From Bacteroidales bacterium (GTDB lineage: Bacteria; Bacteroidota; Bacteroidia; Bacteroidales; UBA932), in assembly GCA_029007435.1 (NCBI GenBank), contig JAQXHU010000110.1, positions 1-51,979 on the forward strand: a stretch of DNA of 51,979 bases. The letters run 5' to 3'. A program made the translations under genes and the position numbers. Of the stretch, positions 19,227 through 29,827 are shown in pieces; the stretch's first letter is position 1, and each line of letters starts with the position of its first letter. The notes beneath the pieces were generated by a model. The model had not been told where the DNA came from. It was given only the letters and a program-made list of their open reading frames with translations, and searched no databases.

Positions 19227-19252
19227 TATTCCAAAGTTTTTTCTTACCTTTG
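19223..19252 (+). promoter_or_regulatory. Promoter of the DUF177-rpmF operon
   Basis: A TTG at the typA stop codon is followed after about 19 bases by TACCTTTG, a match to the Bacteroidota -7 consensus. The ATG of the DUF177 gene follows about 25 bases later. Confidence 0.65.
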
Positions 19253-19277
19253 CATCCCCTAATCTGTTTGCGGGCAT

Positions 19278-19817
19278 ATGAAAGACGATTTTATCATACC
19301 TTTGAACGGGCTCAAACCGGGGAAAACCGCTTTTGAATGGCGGGCCGGAGCCGGGTTTTTCAAAAGGTTTGATAACAAAGAGATAAGGGCTGCCGATATT
19401 ACGGTGGCTGCCGTGGTTGAAAAATCCGGCACATATCTCGGAATCGATGCCGGACTGAAAGGAACAGTCACGATACCTTGCGACAGATGCGGTGATGACG
19501 TCGAGCTTCCGGTGCGTGCGGATATTGAATTGAGTGTGAAGTTCGGACCAGAACCGGTGATGGAAGAGGAGACAGTGGTCAGCGGGGAACGGGAAGTGGT
19601 CTATCTTCCGGAAGAAGGAGCGGATATGGATTTGAGCCAGACGGTTTACGATTTCACCTGCCTGTCCCTGCCGATGCAGAGGACTCACCGTGAAGGAGAA
19701 TGCAACCCGGCGGCAATGAAATACATCACCGACAATCCGGGAGGAAGTCCGGAAGAGGAGGGAGAGAAATCGGAGAACAATCCTTTTGCAGTGCTCAAAG
19801 GACTGTTTGACAATTAG
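19278..19817 (+). CDS. DUF177 (YceD) family protein
   Basis: A 179-residue protein with the conserved CDRCGDDVELPV signature in its middle and an acidic C-terminal half with LSQTVYDFTCLSLPM, as in the DUF177/YceD family. Members are almost always encoded directly before rpmF and, by work in other bacteria, are linked to 23S rRNA accumulation. Here it lies 42 bases before rpmF under one promoter. The C-terminal HREGECNP resembles the second metal-site-like cysteine seen in the Bacteroidota branch. Confidence 0.85.
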   Translation: MKDDFIIPLNGLKPGKTAFEWRAGAGFFKRFDNKEIRAADITVAAVVEKSGTYLGIDAGLKGTVTIPCDRCGDDVELPVRADIELSVKFGPEPVMEEETVVSGEREVVYLPEEGADMDLSQTVYDFTCLSLPMQRTHREGECNPAAMKYITDNPGGSPEEEGEKSENNPFAVLKGLFDN

Positions 19818-19859
19818 ATGAGCACCGTAGATGAATAAAATATTTAAAAGTATATAACA

Positions 19860-20045
19860 ATGGCACATCCGAAACACAAACTTTCTAAGCAAAGAAGGGA
19901 TAAGAGAAGAACTCACGATTTCGCTGCTGTTCCTACTCTTGCTACTTGCCCTAACTGCGGTGCTACAGTAATGTATCACAGAGTATGTCCAGAGTGCGGC
20001 TATTACAGAGGCCGTCAGATTATTGAGAAAAAGGTAGCTGAATAA
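19860..20045 (+). CDS. rpmF: 50S ribosomal protein L32
   Basis: A 61-residue ribosomal protein beginning MAHPKHKLSKQRRDKRRTHD and carrying a zinc ribbon of two cysteine pairs (CPNCG and CPECG). It is preceded by an A/T-rich leader with no Shine-Dalgarno motif, as is usual for ribosomal protein genes in this phylum. The tRNA-Arg gene follows 17 bases after its stop and may share its transcript. Confidence 0.98.
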   Translation: MAHPKHKLSKQRRDKRRTHDFAAVPTLATCPNCGATVMYHRVCPECGYYRGRQIIEKKVAE

Positions 20046-20062
20046 GCCCTTTTTCCCGAAAT

Positions 20063-20134
20063 GGTCCCGTAGTTCAACGGATAGAACGGAAGTTTCCTAA
20101 ACTTTAAATAGTGGTTCGATTCCACTCGGGACTA
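20063..20134 (+). tRNA. tRNA-Arg (CCT anticodon)
   Basis: The acceptor GGTCCCG pairs with CGGGACT (one G-U), followed by discriminator A. The D stem is GTTC/GAAC. The anticodon stem GAAGT/ACTTT encloses loop T-T-CCT-A-A. The T arm is AGTGG-TTCGATT-CCACT. CCA is not encoded. It reads AGG codons. Confidence 0.93.
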
Positions 20135-20191
20135 CAAGACAAGGAGGTTGACAAGTATCAGCCTCCTGATTTTTATATTTTTCACTTGAGT

Positions 20192-20944
20192 ATGAGAATA
20201 GCGCTTGTACAGGCCGGCATAGACTGGTCGGAAACCGGGAAAAACAACGAACGGACAAATAGAGCGGTGAACGGAAATCCGGGCGCCGACTTGTATCTGC
20301 TCCCGGAAATGTTCTCTACAGGATTCAACGGAATATGCGAGAAAGACCCGGCAGAAAGCCTGGGCACAATGAAAGAGCTTGCTGCGAGGAATAATTGCGC
20401 CGTAGCGGGGAGCATAGCTGTCGAACTCGATAGCGGGCTGAAAGTCAACCGTTTCTACTTCGTCACACCGGACAGCGTCACATACTACGACAAGCGCCAC
20501 CTGTTCAGCTACGGCGGGGAACATCTGAACTTCACTGGCGGAACGGAAAGGACTGTCGTTCAGTGGAAAGGGATTCGCTTTCTGCTGACCGTCTGCTATG
20601 ATCTGAGATTTCCGGTATGGTCACGAAACCGCAGGGATTATGACGTTATGCTCTGCGTGGCCAGCTGGCCGGTCCAGAGAAGATATGCCTGGGACACTCT
20701 TTTGAGAGCCAGGGCCATTGAAAATCAATGCTTTGTCGCAGCAGTCAACAGAGTGGGAGACGACCCGTCCTGCCATTACAACGGAGGCTCCGTCCTGCTC
20801 GACCCTTGGGGCAGGGAGATTGCCGGCTGTCCGGACGGCGAGGAAAGCGTAATCACCGGGGAAATAAAAATGGAAAGCCTGGCGGAACTCCGCCGGACTT
20901 TCCCTGTGCTTGATGACGCAGACAATTTCGTCCTTTCCGTCTGA
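20192..20944 (+). CDS. Nitrilase-superfamily amidase (omega-amidase YafV-like)
   Basis: A 250-residue carbon-nitrogen hydrolase. The catalytic triad is Glu39 (LLPEMFSTGF), Lys101 (YDKRHLFSYGGE) and Cys135 (TVCYDLRFPVW). The MFSTGF and CYDLRFPVW motifs match the omega-amidase branch (YafV/Nit2), which hydrolyses alpha-ketoglutaramate and alpha-ketosuccinamate in repair of transamination by-products. That function is inferred from motifs only. The ATG of MRIALVQ gives the normal N-terminus; an upstream extension would run into the tRNA. It converges on ilvE with only ten bases between the two stops. Confidence 0.88.
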   Translation: MRIALVQAGIDWSETGKNNERTNRAVNGNPGADLYLLPEMFSTGFNGICEKDPAESLGTMKELAARNNCAVAGSIAVELDSGLKVNRFYFVTPDSVTYYDKRHLFSYGGEHLNFTGGTERTVVQWKGIRFLLTVCYDLRFPVWSRNRRDYDVMLCVASWPVQRRYAWDTLLRARAIENQCFVAAVNRVGDDPSCHYNGGSVLLDPWGREIAGCPDGEESVITGEIKMESLAELRRTFPVLDDADNFVLSV

Positions 20945-20954
20945 AATCTCTTAA

Positions 20955-21992
20955 TCAGAAATCCTTAATTACATGGCACCAGCCGTGGATGTCCTCTATC
21001 TCGCCTTTCTGGATGGCCGTGATGGTCTTGTACAGTTTGGTGCAGACTGGACCTACCTCTCCGTCAGGCATATAGCGATAGACCTTGCTGACAGCATCCT
21101 CTTCAAGAACCTCCTTAACGTCAATATGTGACATAGGAGTGATGACCACCGCCGTGCCGCAGCCTCCTGCCTCCTCGAATTCAGCAAGTTCCTCAAGCGG
21201 AACAGGCCGTTTCTCCACCTTCATCCCGAGATCCGCTGCGATAGTCTGGAGGGACTTGTTGGTGATGGACGGAAGAACGCTGTCCGAAAGCGGAGTAACG
21301 TAGGTATTGTCCTTGATGCCGAAGAAATTGGACGACCCGAACTCGTCAATGAACTCGTGCGTTTTGGAATTCAGATAAAGCAGTTCGCTGTATCCCTGAT
21401 TATGAGCCACTTGATAAGGGCGGAATGTGCCTGCATAGTTCGCTCCGACCTTGTAGCTCCCGGAACCTTTCGGGGCCGCGCGGTCATAGTTGAGCGGAAT
21501 CACTCCGGAGAATGATTTCATATTGGCGCCATAATACGGGCCGGCCGGAGCGCACATCACGGCGAAGATGGCCTCATTAGGAGGAGTGAGCTGCATCTTC
21601 GGCTGCGCACCGAAAAGAAGAGGGCGGAGGTACAGGGAGGCATCGTGTCCGTACGGAGCGAGGAATTCCCTGTTTGATTTGACGCAGCGCTCGCACATCT
21701 CTACGAACATAGAGTCATCCGGCTCCGGAAGTCCGAGAAATCTGGCTGTGCGCTGAAGCCTGTGGGCGTTTTCTAAAGGCCTGAAAATGGCCACCTTGCC
21801 GTCTTTCTGGGTGAAGGTCTTGAGGCCTTCGAAGCAGGAAAACGCATAGTGGAACACACAGGTGAACGGGTCGAGAAGGAAAGAAAAGTCCTCAGTTTCA
21901 GTGATTTCAGACCATACTCCGTCTTTCCATCTTGCCACTACGAGGGTTCTGGTCCTGTAGGCGTCGAACCCCAAAGATTTCCAATCAATCAT
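20955..21992 (-). CDS. ilvE: Branched-chain amino acid aminotransferase
   Basis: A 345-residue fold-type IV PLP enzyme that makes leucine, isoleucine and valine from their 2-keto acids with glutamate. The PLP lysine is Lys181 (GSGSYKVGANYAG). FEGLKTF near residue 55 and EEAGGCGTAVVITP near the C-terminus are typical of the larger BCAT type. It is the last gene of the ten-gene branched-chain operon and starts 14 bases after leuB. No terminator is evident; the opposing amidase gene ends ten bases away. Confidence 0.96.
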   Translation of the reverse strand: MIDWKSLGFDAYRTRTLVVARWKDGVWSEITETEDFSFLLDPFTCVFHYAFSCFEGLKTFTQKDGKVAIFRPLENAHRLQRTARFLGLPEPDDSMFVEMCERCVKSNREFLAPYGHDASLYLRPLLFGAQPKMQLTPPNEAIFAVMCAPAGPYYGANMKSFSGVIPLNYDRAAPKGSGSYKVGANYAGTFRPYQVAHNQGYSELLYLNSKTHEFIDEFGSSNFFGIKDNTYVTPLSDSVLPSITNKSLQTIAADLGMKVEKRPVPLEELAEFEEAGGCGTAVVITPMSHIDVKEVLEEDAVSKVYRYMPDGEVGPVCTKLYKTITAIQKGEIEDIHGWCHVIKDF

Positions 21993-22006
21993 AATATTAC
22001 GTTCGT

Positions 22007-23068
22007 TTATTTAATATTCGCTGCTACCCAGTCACCGACTTCGGATGTTCCGTAAGCCTTTCCGCCATCCGCAAGATCTTCAGTTACAATGCCCGCATCG
22101 ATTGAAGCCTTGACCGCATTCCGTATTGCCCTGCCCTCTTCCTTCAGGCCGAAAGCATATTCGAACATCATTGCCGCGGAAAGAATCGTGGCAAGCGGAT
22201 TGGCTATATTCTTCCCGGCAGCCTGCGGATAAGAACCGTGAATCGGTTCGAAGACACCGGTATGCTCCCCTATCGAAGCTGAGGCCAGCAGGCCCATCGA
22301 ACCAGACACGCAGCTCGCCTCGTCAGTCAGGATGTCCCCGAAAGTGTTCTCTGTCACAAGCACATCGAAGAACTTCGGGCCGGTGATGAGTTTCATAGCC
22401 GCATTGTCAACATACATATAGTCAGTCTGGACATCCGGGTATTCAGGAGCGAGTTCCTGTGCGACCTGTCTCCACAGACGTGAGGACTCCAGGACATTTG
22501 CCTTGTCAACCACAGTAAGATGTCCCCTGCGGCGGCGGGCATAATCAAATGAAAGGCGCAGGATGCGCTCCACTTCGTAACGGTGGTAAACATTGGTATC
22601 GTAAGCCGTGTCACCATTGTCGAGACGGCCTTTCTCGCCGAAATACATTCCGCCGGTCAACTCCCTGACACAGAGGAAGTCAGCCCCGTCCACCAGCTCC
22701 TCCTTCAGAGGGCTTTTGCGAACCAGAGCCTTGAACGTCTCGACCGGCCTGAGGTTGGCGTACAGGCCGAGCTGCTTGCGCATCGCGAGAAGGCCCTGCT
22801 CCGGACGCACCTTCGCAGTCGGGTCATTGTCATATTTCGGGTCGCCGACAGCGCCGAAAAGCACCGCCTGACTGTCCATACAGGTCTTGAATGTCTCCTC
22901 CGGAAACGCATTTCCGAATTTTTCTATAGCGCAGGCGCCTACATATCCGAAGGCATATTCCGCCTCATGTCCGTATTTCCTGCATACAGCGTCCACTGCC
23001 TTGACAGCCTGTTCCACCACTTCGGGTCCGATTCCGTCACCCGGCAGTTCAGCAATTTTGAGTCTCAT
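22007..23068 (-). CDS. leuB: 3-isopropylmalate dehydrogenase
   Basis: A 353-residue NAD-dependent dehydrogenase that oxidises and decarboxylates 3-isopropylmalate. The start motif ([16 protein letters not shown]), [27 protein letters not shown], and the metal-binding DxxxD region ([12 protein letters not shown]) identify it; the adenine-binding [18 protein letters not shown] follows. It can also act on 3-methylmalate if the neighbouring synthase makes citramalate. Its ATG lies 20 bases inside the end of the upstream synthase gene, which suggests coupled translation. Confidence 0.97.
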   Translation of the reverse strand: MRLKIAELPGDGIGPEVVEQAVKAVDAVCRKYGHEAEYAFGYVGACAIEKFGNAFPEETFKTCMDSQAVLFGAVGDPKYDNDPTAKVRPEQGLLAMRKQLGLYANLRPVETFKALVRKSPLKEELVDGADFLCVRELTGGMYFGEKGRLDNGDTAYDTNVYHRYEVERILRLSFDYARRRRGHLTVVDKANVLESSRLWRQVAQELAPEYPDVQTDYMYVDNAAMKLITGPKFFDVLVTENTFGDILTDEASCVSGSMGLLASASIGEHTGVFEPIHGSYPQAAGKNIANPLATILSAAMMFEYAFGLKEEGRAIRNAVKASIDAGIVTEDLADGGKAYGTSEVGDWVAANIK

Positions 23069-24614
23069 ATAAGTTGTTGTTTGAATTTTCTATAATGTTG
23101 AGCATCTTGAAAGTGGCCTTGATGGCCGCCTCTGTCTGGTCGGCATCCAGTCCGCGGGTGCGGAGTTCGTTGCCGTTCCAGTCCCAGGTGATGATGGTCT
23201 GGACCAATGCGTCGGTTTTACCTCCCGGAGGAATACCCACCTCATAATCAGTCAGTTTCGGATGGCTCTTGCCAAGCCTGTCATACACCTTCCACAAAGC
23301 CTTCATAAAGGCGTCATACTGTCCGGCTCCAGAGGAGACCTCCTCATAATCAGTGCCGTCAATATTGATTCTCACTGTGGCTACCGGCCTCATACCCCTT
23401 GCGAGCTGGAGTGAATAATTGACCACCTTAATCCGGTCCTCCCCTTTCGCGAACTCCCCTTTCAGCACGTCCGAGATGATGTAAGGAAGGTCCTCCGTGG
23501 TCACTGTCTCCTTTCTGTCGCCGAGTTCGACAACCCTTGCGGTCACCTTGCGTATCTGCTCCGGAGTCAGCCTGATTCCGAGTTCCTCCAGATTCATCGC
23601 AATGTTGGCCTTGCCGCTGGTCTTGCCGAGGGCGTACTTGCGCACTCTTCCGAAACGTTCCGGAAGGAGCTGGTTCTCATACAGATGGCCTTTGCTGTCC
23701 CCGTCTGCGTGGACGCCGGCGCTCTGGGTGAACACGGCTTCTCCGACTATAGGCTTGTTGGCCGGAATCCTGATGCCCGAAATGCTTTCAACATAGCGGC
23801 ATACATAGGTCAATTCATTCTCCTTCAATGTATTGGATACTCCCAGATGATCATTCAACACACCTGCGATACTGGCTACCGGAGTGTTTCCTGTGCGTTC
23901 ACCGAGGCCGTTGACAGTGGTATGAACTCCTCTGACGCCTGCCCGGACCGCTTCCATTGAGTTGGCCACCGACAGGTCATAATCATTGTGCCCGTGGAAA
24001 TCAAAATGCAGATCAGGATAGAGGCTGGTCATCCGCGAGCAGAACTCATAAGTCTGTTCCGGTGCCAGAATTCCAAGCGTGTCAGGCAGCATAAACCGCC
24101 TGATTCCGCAGTTTTTCAATGAATTGACCATTCCGATGACGTAGTCCTGGGAATGCATCATCCCGTTCGACCAGTCCTCAAGGTAAAGATTGACTGACAG
24201 CCCTCTTGAGATTGCAAGCGAGACATCTCTCCGGATATCATTCCAATGCTCCTCTGGAGTCTTCCGAAGCTGCATCGTGACGTGTTTAAGGGAACCTTTG
24301 GCGAGCAGGTTCATAACACGACCGCCCGCTCCGGCAATCCACTCGATGGACTGGCCGCCATCCACAAATCCCAAAGCCTCAACCTGTTCAATATGGCCGG
24401 TCTGCGCAGCCCAGGAACATATTTTCCCGAAAGCAGACAATTCGCCCTTTGAGACCCTCGCCGAGGCCACTTCGATGCGGTTCACCCCGAGATTGTCAAG
24501 CAGCAGCTTCGCCAGCGCCAGTTTCTCCTCATCATTGAAAGAAACGCCGGAAGTCTGCTCCCCGTCCCGGAGAGTCGTGTCCATTATCTCGACCATATTC
24601 TTCTGACAATCCAT
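23049..24614 (-). CDS. Citramalate/2-isopropylmalate synthase family enzyme (second LeuA-type protein)
   Basis: A LeuA-family Claisen condensing enzyme of about 521 residues, distinct from the leuA in the same operon. It has the catalytic [12 protein letters not shown], the metal-binding [22 protein letters not shown] and a C-terminal LeuA-dimer regulatory domain (about residues 370-515). Several ATGs are possible. The one for [20 protein letters not shown] starts ten bases after the leuD stop and fits the family; upstream ones would overlap leuD. Two such enzymes beside leuCDB, with no ilvA in view, suggest this one may be a citramalate synthase feeding isoleucine from pyruvate and acetyl-CoA. 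Sequence alone does not settle the keto-acid substrate. Confidence 0.8.
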   Translation of the reverse strand: MDCQKNMVEIMDTTLRDGEQTSGVSFNDEEKLALAKLLLDNLGVNRIEVASARVSKGELSAFGKICSWAAQTGHIEQVEALGFVDGGQSIEWIAGAGGRVMNLLAKGSLKHVTMQLRKTPEEHWNDIRRDVSLAISRGLSVNLYLEDWSNGMMHSQDYVIGMVNSLKNCGIRRFMLPDTLGILAPEQTYEFCSRMTSLYPDLHFDFHGHNDYDLSVANSMEAVRAGVRGVHTTVNGLGERTGNTPVASIAGVLNDHLGVSNTLKENELTYVCRYVESISGIRIPANKPIVGEAVFTQSAGVHADGDSKGHLYENQLLPERFGRVRKYALGKTSGKANIAMNLEELGIRLTPEQIRKVTARVVELGDRKETVTTEDLPYIISDVLKGEFAKGEDRIKVVNYSLQLARGMRPVATVRINIDGTDYEEVSSGAGQYDAFMKALWKVYDRLGKSHPKLTDYEVGIPPGGKTDALVQTIITWDWNGNELRTRGLDADQTEAAIKATFKMLNIIENSNNNLYETQNC

Positions 24615-24624
24615 ACCGCCGTAC

Positions 24625-25248
24625 TCAAAAAGCCCTGGCATTTTTCTCATAAGCCTCGATAATATCCTTTCGCTCAAGCAGATAGTCAATATCGTCCAGG
24701 GCGTTCATAAGGCAATATTTCTTATAGGCACTTATCTCGAATCTCTCCTGGCGTCCGGTCGCGAGATTGGTGACTGTCTGGGCAGGCACGTCCACCCGCA
24801 CTTTCAGCTGGGGGTCAGACTCAACGCCCGCTAAAAGTTCAGCTAAAAATTCCTCGCTGACCACTACCGGCAGCACGAAATTGTTCAGTTCGTTATTCTT
24901 GTGGATATCAGCGAAAAAGCTGGAAATCACCACTCTGAAGCCATAGCCGGCGATTGCCCAGGCTGCGTGCTCGCGGCTCGAACCGGAGCCGAAATTCTTG
25001 CCTGCCACAAGTATCTGGTGCACTCCCTCTGAAGGCTCCGCCGAAAACTCCGGACGGTTCAGGACGAATCCCGGCACCGGATTGCCTTCCCTGTCAAAAC
25101 GCCAGTCACGGAAAAGAGCGTCGCCGAAGAATTTCTCATCCTTCGTCGTGGCCTTCAGGAAACGGGCCGGGATTATCTGGTCAGTATCCACATTCTCAAG
25201 AGGAAGCGGAACACAGGTGCTTTCTATTATATCGAATTTCTGTCGCAT
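24625..25248 (-). CDS. leuD: 3-isopropylmalate dehydratase small subunit
   Basis: A 207-residue swivel-domain subunit that pairs with LeuC to isomerise 2- to 3-isopropylmalate. Diagnostic motifs are NVDTDQIIPARFLK near the N-terminus and NFGSGSSREHAAWAIAGYGF, whose Ser-Arg residues bind substrate. Length is normal for the bacterial LeuD1 type. It follows leuC by 15 bases. Confidence 0.96.
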   Translation of the reverse strand: MRQKFDIIESTCVPLPLENVDTDQIIPARFLKATTKDEKFFGDALFRDWRFDREGNPVPGFVLNRPEFSAEPSEGVHQILVAGKNFGSGSSREHAAWAIAGYGFRVVISSFFADIHKNNELNNFVLPVVVSEEFLAELLAGVESDPQLKVRVDVPAQTVTNLATGRQERFEISAYKKYCLMNALDDIDYLLERKDIIEAYEKNARAF

Positions 25249-25263
25249 AATAATCTTCTTTTA

Positions 25264-26661
25264 TCAGTCCATCAGTTCGCGTGGGTCGGTAACAATTCCT
25301 GTCACCGCAGCTGCAGCTGCAGTCATCGGGCTGGCCAGCAATGTTCTGGAACCAGGTCCCTGACGTCCCTCAAAATTGCGGTTGCTTGTGGAAACACTGT
25401 ATTTGCCTGACGGAATCTTGTCGTCATTCATCGCAAGACAGGCTGAACAGCCCGGCTGGCGGAGCTCGAATCCGGCTTCAGAGAGAAGCTTGTCAAGTCC
25501 TTCTTCCCGGATCTGCGACAGCACTTCCCAGGAGCCCGGAACGAGCCAGGCTGTGACTCCTTCTGCCTTCTTCCGTCCTGCGGCAATAGATGCGAATGCA
25601 CGGAAATCCTCAATACGCCCGTTGGTGCAGGCCCCGAGGAAAACATAGTCCACTTTATGTCCAAGTATCTGCTGTCCAGGCTCAAATCCCATATAGGACA
25701 ATGACTTGGAGAATGATGCCCGGCCTTCTTCCGGTATATCGGCAACCTGCGGAACACGTCCGTCGATAGAGATTCCCATTCCCGGATTGGTGCCGTAGGT
25801 AATCATCGGGGCAATCTCCGAGGCATCGTACACAATCTCCCGGTCGAACACGGCGTCATCACCGCTCCTGAGGGTTTTCCAATATTCGACCGCCTTGTCC
25901 CAGTCCTCCCCTTCCGGGGCGAACTCACGGCCTTTGAGATATTCGAACGTGGTCTCGTCAGGAGCGATGAAACCTCCGCGGGCGCCCATCTCTATCGACA
26001 GGTTGCACAATGTCAGCCTGCCTTCCATCGACATTTCCCGGATAACGTTTCCGGCATATTCGATGAAATAACCTGTTCCACCCGAAGTGGTGATGTTCTT
26101 CATTATGAACAGGGCCACGTCTTTCGGGGTCACTCCTTTTCCGAGCTTGCCTTCCACCCTGATTCTCATTGACTTGGGTTTCTGCTGGAGGATACATTGC
26201 GAAGCCATCACCATCTCCACCTCACTGGTTCCGATGCCGAATGCCACAGCTCCGACCGCTCCGTGAGTGGAAGTGTGGGAGTCTCCGCAGACAATCGTCA
26301 TTCCCGGCAGGGAAAGTCCTCTTTCAGGGCCTACAACGTGGATGATTCCGTTGCGGGGGTCCATCATCCCGTAATACGAAAGCCCGAATTCCCGGGCATT
26401 TGCCTCCAGCGTGTCAACCTGCTTTCTTGATACAGGATCCTCTATCGGCTTGTCCTGGTCGTGTGTAGGGGTGTTGTGGTCCGGCATACAGAATATCCTT
26501 TCCGGACGGAGACAGCGTATTCCTCTGGCTCTCAAGCCGTCAAACGCCTGCGGACTCGTCACCTCGTGGCAATACAGCCGGTCGATATACAGCTGCTGCG
26601 GGCCGTCCTCTATCCTGTTGACGACGTGCGAATCCCATATTTTGTCAAAAAGTGTGTTCAT
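25264..26661 (-). CDS. leuC: 3-isopropylmalate dehydratase large subunit
   Basis: A 465-residue aconitase-family protein. The [4Fe-4S] ligands are Cys345 (GACTNGR), Cys405 and Cys408 ([10 protein letters not shown]). [19 protein letters not shown] and [11 protein letters not shown] are typical LeuC substrate and fold motifs. The ATG lies one base beyond the leuA stop, a very tight junction that suggests coupled translation. It works as a heterodimer with LeuD and could also isomerise citramalate if the second synthase makes it. Confidence 0.97.
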   Translation of the reverse strand: MNTLFDKIWDSHVVNRIEDGPQQLYIDRLYCHEVTSPQAFDGLRARGIRCLRPERIFCMPDHNTPTHDQDKPIEDPVSRKQVDTLEANAREFGLSYYGMMDPRNGIIHVVGPERGLSLPGMTIVCGDSHTSTHGAVGAVAFGIGTSEVEMVMASQCILQQKPKSMRIRVEGKLGKGVTPKDVALFIMKNITTSGGTGYFIEYAGNVIREMSMEGRLTLCNLSIEMGARGGFIAPDETTFEYLKGREFAPEGEDWDKAVEYWKTLRSGDDAVFDREIVYDASEIAPMITYGTNPGMGISIDGRVPQVADIPEEGRASFSKSLSYMGFEPGQQILGHKVDYVFLGACTNGRIEDFRAFASIAAGRKKAEGVTAWLVPGSWEVLSQIREEGLDKLLSEAGFELRQPGCSACLAMNDDKIPSGKYSVSTSNRNFEGRQGPGSRTLLASPMTAAAAAVTGIVTDPRELMD

Positions 26662-26662
26662 T

Positions 26663-28165
26663 TCAGATGTTGTGAATCTTGTTGATGCAATCTACATAGG
26701 CCTCGATCGAGGCTGTCACAATGTCGGTGCTCGCGGCGAATCCGTAGAATATACGGCCTTCGTGCTCCACCTGCATATGGACTTTGCAGCAGTCGTCGGA
26801 GCCTTTGCTTACACCCTGGATTGTGTACTCGTTGATGGTGATCTGGCGCTTGACAATCTGGCGCAAAGCATTGATGGAAGCGTCAACCGGGCCGTTTCCG
26901 GTGGCTGCAGCCTCGAATTTCTCGCCCGCGATGTCAACTCCGATGGAGGCGACAGGCTTCATACCGATTCCGCTTGTGGCCTGGAGCCAGTCAACTTTGA
27001 CCACCTGGCCGTGTGAACGGTCGGCTCCGGCAAGCATAAGTATGTCATCATCACATATTTCCTTCTTCTTGTCGGCAAGCTTCAGGAAGTCCTGATAGAC
27101 TTTGTCAAGTTTGTCCTCCGGGAGTTTCACTCCGAGCGTCTCCAGACGGTATTTCAGGGCCGCGTGTCCGCTGCGGGCAGTGAGGACAATGGAATTGGTG
27201 TCCAGGCCGATGTCCTTCGGGTCGATAATCTCGTAAGTCGAGACGTTTTTCAACACTCCGTCCTGATGGATTCCGGAGGAATGCGCGAAAGCGTTTTTCC
27301 CGACAATGGCCTTGTTCGGCTGGACCGGCATATTCATCAGATTGGAGACCATACGGCTCACCGGATAAATCCTGGAGGTATTGATATTCGTCTGAAGGTC
27401 AATGTCATTGTGAGACTTGATTATCATCGCTATTTCCTCCAGGGCGGTGTTGCCGGCACGCTCTCCCACTCCGTTTATCGTGACCTCGCACTGTCTCGCC
27501 CCGTTCAGAAGGCCGGCCATAGTATTGGCCGTGGCCATTCCAAGGTCGTTATGGCAATGTGTGGAAATGATGGCCTTGTCTATATTGTCAACATTCTCGC
27601 AGAGATATTTGATCTTGGCGCCGTATTCTGCCGGAAGGCAATATCCTGTGGTGTCAGGAATATTGACCACAGTCGCTCCGGCGGCAATAACCGCCCCGAC
27701 TACCCTGGCAAGGAACTCGTTGTCCGTACGTCCGGCGTCCTCCGCGTAGAACTCCACGTCATCCACATATTTACGGGCATACTTGACTGCTTTCACAGCC
27801 CTTTCCAGGATTTCCTCCCGGGTGGAGTTGAACTTGTATCTTATGTGGGAGTCGGAAGTGCCTATTCCGGTGTGAATCCTCTTGTGACGGGCATATCTGA
27901 GAGCTTCCGCAGCCACATCGATGTCCTTCTCCACCGCCCTCGTGAGCGCGCAGATGACAGGCCACGTGACGGCCTTGGAAATCTCTATGACAGAATTGAA
28001 ATCGCCCGGGCTGGAAACCGGAAATCCGGCCTCTATCACATCCACGCCGAGGGACTCGAGAGCCTTGGCCACCTGGATTTTCTCAACAGTGTTGAGCTGG
28101 CATCCGGGCACCTGTTCCCCGTCCCTCAGCGTGGTGTCGAAAATATAGACTCGATTGCTGTCCAT
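26663..28165 (-). CDS. leuA: 2-isopropylmalate synthase
   Basis: A 500-residue enzyme that joins acetyl-CoA and 2-ketoisovalerate, the first step of leucine synthesis. The N-terminal TIM barrel has [14 protein letters not shown], the metal ligands in [14 protein letters not shown], and [13 protein letters not shown]. The C-terminal regulatory domain (about residues 390-495), which binds leucine in studied homologues, is present, so feedback inhibition is likely. It starts 11 bases after ilvC. Confidence 0.96.
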   Translation of the reverse strand: MDSNRVYIFDTTLRDGEQVPGCQLNTVEKIQVAKALESLGVDVIEAGFPVSSPGDFNSVIEISKAVTWPVICALTRAVEKDIDVAAEALRYARHKRIHTGIGTSDSHIRYKFNSTREEILERAVKAVKYARKYVDDVEFYAEDAGRTDNEFLARVVGAVIAAGATVVNIPDTTGYCLPAEYGAKIKYLCENVDNIDKAIISTHCHNDLGMATANTMAGLLNGARQCEVTINGVGERAGNTALEEIAMIIKSHNDIDLQTNINTSRIYPVSRMVSNLMNMPVQPNKAIVGKNAFAHSSGIHQDGVLKNVSTYEIIDPKDIGLDTNSIVLTARSGHAALKYRLETLGVKLPEDKLDKVYQDFLKLADKKKEICDDDILMLAGADRSHGQVVKVDWLQATSGIGMKPVASIGVDIAGEKFEAAATGNGPVDASINALRQIVKRQITINEYTIQGVSKGSDDCCKVHMQVEHEGRIFYGFAASTDIVTASIEAYVDCINKIHNI

Positions 28166-28176
28166 ATAACAGTAGA

Positions 28177-29220
28177 TTATTTATTTTCAGGACGGAGCTG
28201 GCGGACTGTCTCCGCTGTTCTCCACATCTCGCTGTCGTGCAGCACTTTGAGCTCTTTCTCAAGGCCTTCGCGGTAATCCGGCTTGGAGTTGGAGTCAATG
28301 GAAATCTGGGCCTCGGTGCCGTCTGCGACACTGGCGTACAGCTGCTCCATAACCGGTTTCACCGCATCGTGGAATTTAGGATACCAGTCGAGCGCGCCGC
28401 GCTGTGCAGTTGTGGAGCAATTGGCATACATCCAGTCCATTCCTTTCTGGGCGAAAAGCGGCATAAGGGACTGGGTAAGTTCCTCCACGGTCTCGTTGAA
28501 CGCCTCGCTCGGAGTGTGGCCGTGCTCCCTGAGCACTTCGTACTGGGCCTGAAGAAGTCCCTGGATGGCACCCATCAGTGATCCGCGTTCTCCGGTAAGG
28601 TCTGACACCGCCTCGCGCCGGAATGTGGTCTCGAACAGATAGCCCGAGCCTATACCGATTCCAAGGGCGATGGTGCGGTCGAGCGCTCGGCCCGTAACGT
28701 CCTGGCCTACAGCATAGGAAGCGTTGATTCCACGGCCTTCGAGGAAGAGGGAGCGGAGAGATGTTCCTGAACCTTTCGGAGCCACCATTATCACATCCAC
28801 GTCAGCCGGAGGAACGCAGCCTGTGCGGTCACTCCAGGTGATGGCGAATCCGTGTGAGAAATAGAGGGCCTTGCCAGGAGTGAGATATTTCTTGATACGA
28901 GGCCATACGGACATCACAGCCGCATCTGAAAGCAGGCACATAATGATGGTGCCTCTCTCGCAAGCCTCCTCAATGCTGAAGAGAGTCTCGCCGGGAACCC
29001 AGCCGTCAGCGATGGCTTTCTCGAATGTCTTGCCCGGGCGCTGTCCCACAATGACGTCAAAACCGTTGTCCTTGAGGTTGAGTGACTGTCCCGGACCCTG
29101 GACCCCATATCCGAGGACTGCGATTTTCTCGCCTTTGAGAACTTCTTTTGCCTTCTCAAGTGTGAATTCTTCGCGGGTGATGACATTTTCCTCAACGCCG
29201 CCAAAATTGATTTTTGCCAT
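28177..29220 (-). CDS. ilvC: Ketol-acid reductoisomerase (class I)
   Basis: A 347-residue enzyme that isomerises and reduces acetolactate and acetohydroxybutyrate. The Rossmann motif is [13 protein letters not shown] and [12 protein letters not shown] mark the active-site region. The C-terminal knotted domain holds the metal ligands ([34 protein letters not shown]). Length fits the short class I form. The cofactor loop after the second strand reads [12 protein letters not shown], and its cofactor preference is not clear from sequence. Confidence 0.96.
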   Translation of the reverse strand: MAKINFGGVEENVITREEFTLEKAKEVLKGEKIAVLGYGVQGPGQSLNLKDNGFDVIVGQRPGKTFEKAIADGWVPGETLFSIEEACERGTIIMCLLSDAAVMSVWPRIKKYLTPGKALYFSHGFAITWSDRTGCVPPADVDVIMVAPKGSGTSLRSLFLEGRGINASYAVGQDVTGRALDRTIALGIGIGSGYLFETTFRREAVSDLTGERGSLMGAIQGLLQAQYEVLREHGHTPSEAFNETVEELTQSLMPLFAQKGMDWMYANCSTTAQRGALDWYPKFHDAVKPVMEQLYASVADGTEAQISIDSNSKPDYREGLEKELKVLHDSEMWRTAETVRQLRPENK

Positions 29221-29269
29221 AATTGAAATGTTAAATTATTATTTTCCTGTATTATCGTATTTCTTGATG

Positions 29270-29806
29270 TTATAATTCGCTGCGCTCACGGAGGAAGTCG
29301 CGGAGCGGCTCCTGCCTTTCTCTCGACACCACAATCCGGCCAGACCTCTGGAACTGCATCACTCCGTACTGGCTGAGGTCGTCATACAGATTCTGGCTCT
29401 CGTCAGTCGTGCCGACCTTCGAGATGACTGTAAATGTCTTGTTGATTTCAATAATCTTGGCGTTGTACCGCTGGAGTATATCCTCGATATTGCCCGAATC
29501 GATAATCTTGTCAGTCGGTATCTTGTAAAGCGCAAGTTCCCTGTAAACCACCTGGTCTTCAGCATAATAGAAGACTCTCACAACATCCACGCGCTTCTCC
29601 AGCTGCCGCACTGACTCCAGCACTTTCTTCTCTGTGGAGTCTGTGACGATGGTGATTGTGTGGATGCCTTCCATGGAAGAAGCTCCGGCAGACAGGCTCC
29701 AGATGCTGAGACTACGTCTTGTGAAAACGTTGGCCACCTGGGTGAGCATACCTATCTGGTTCTCGGAATAGATGACCACTGTATATCTTTTAATTGTATT
29801 GTCCAT
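29270..29806 (-). CDS. ilvN: Acetolactate synthase small (regulatory) subunit
   Basis: A 178-residue protein with an N-terminal ACT domain (VVIYSENQIGMLTQVANVFTRRSLSI), where valine binds in homologues, and the C-terminal ALS-ss region ending near RTGRI-like QRSGRIVVSRE. It activates IlvB and confers valine feedback. It starts 21 bases after ilvB, and 49 A/T-rich bases separate it from ilvC. Confidence 0.94.
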   Translation of the reverse strand: MDNTIKRYTVVIYSENQIGMLTQVANVFTRRSLSIWSLSAGASSMEGIHTITIVTDSTEKKVLESVRQLEKRVDVVRVFYYAEDQVVYRELALYKIPTDKIIDSGNIEDILQRYNAKIIEINKTFTVISKVGTTDESQNLYDDLSQYGVMQFQRSGRIVVSRERQEPLRDFLRERSEL

Positions 29807-29827
29807 TTCCGAATGAATTGATTGACA

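Noticed and set aside
20111..20191. Upstream start for the nitrilase-family gene
   Set aside because: It would begin inside the tRNA-Arg T-arm; the ATG at 20192 matches the family N-terminus.
27164..28276. A 370-codon open frame on the plus strand opposite leuA
   Set aside because: It is the mirror of a strongly conserved leuA frame, has no recognisable domain and arises from codon bias on the coding strand. The same holds for long antisense frames opposite purD (36626-37687), purL (45676-46581) and typA (18786-19979).
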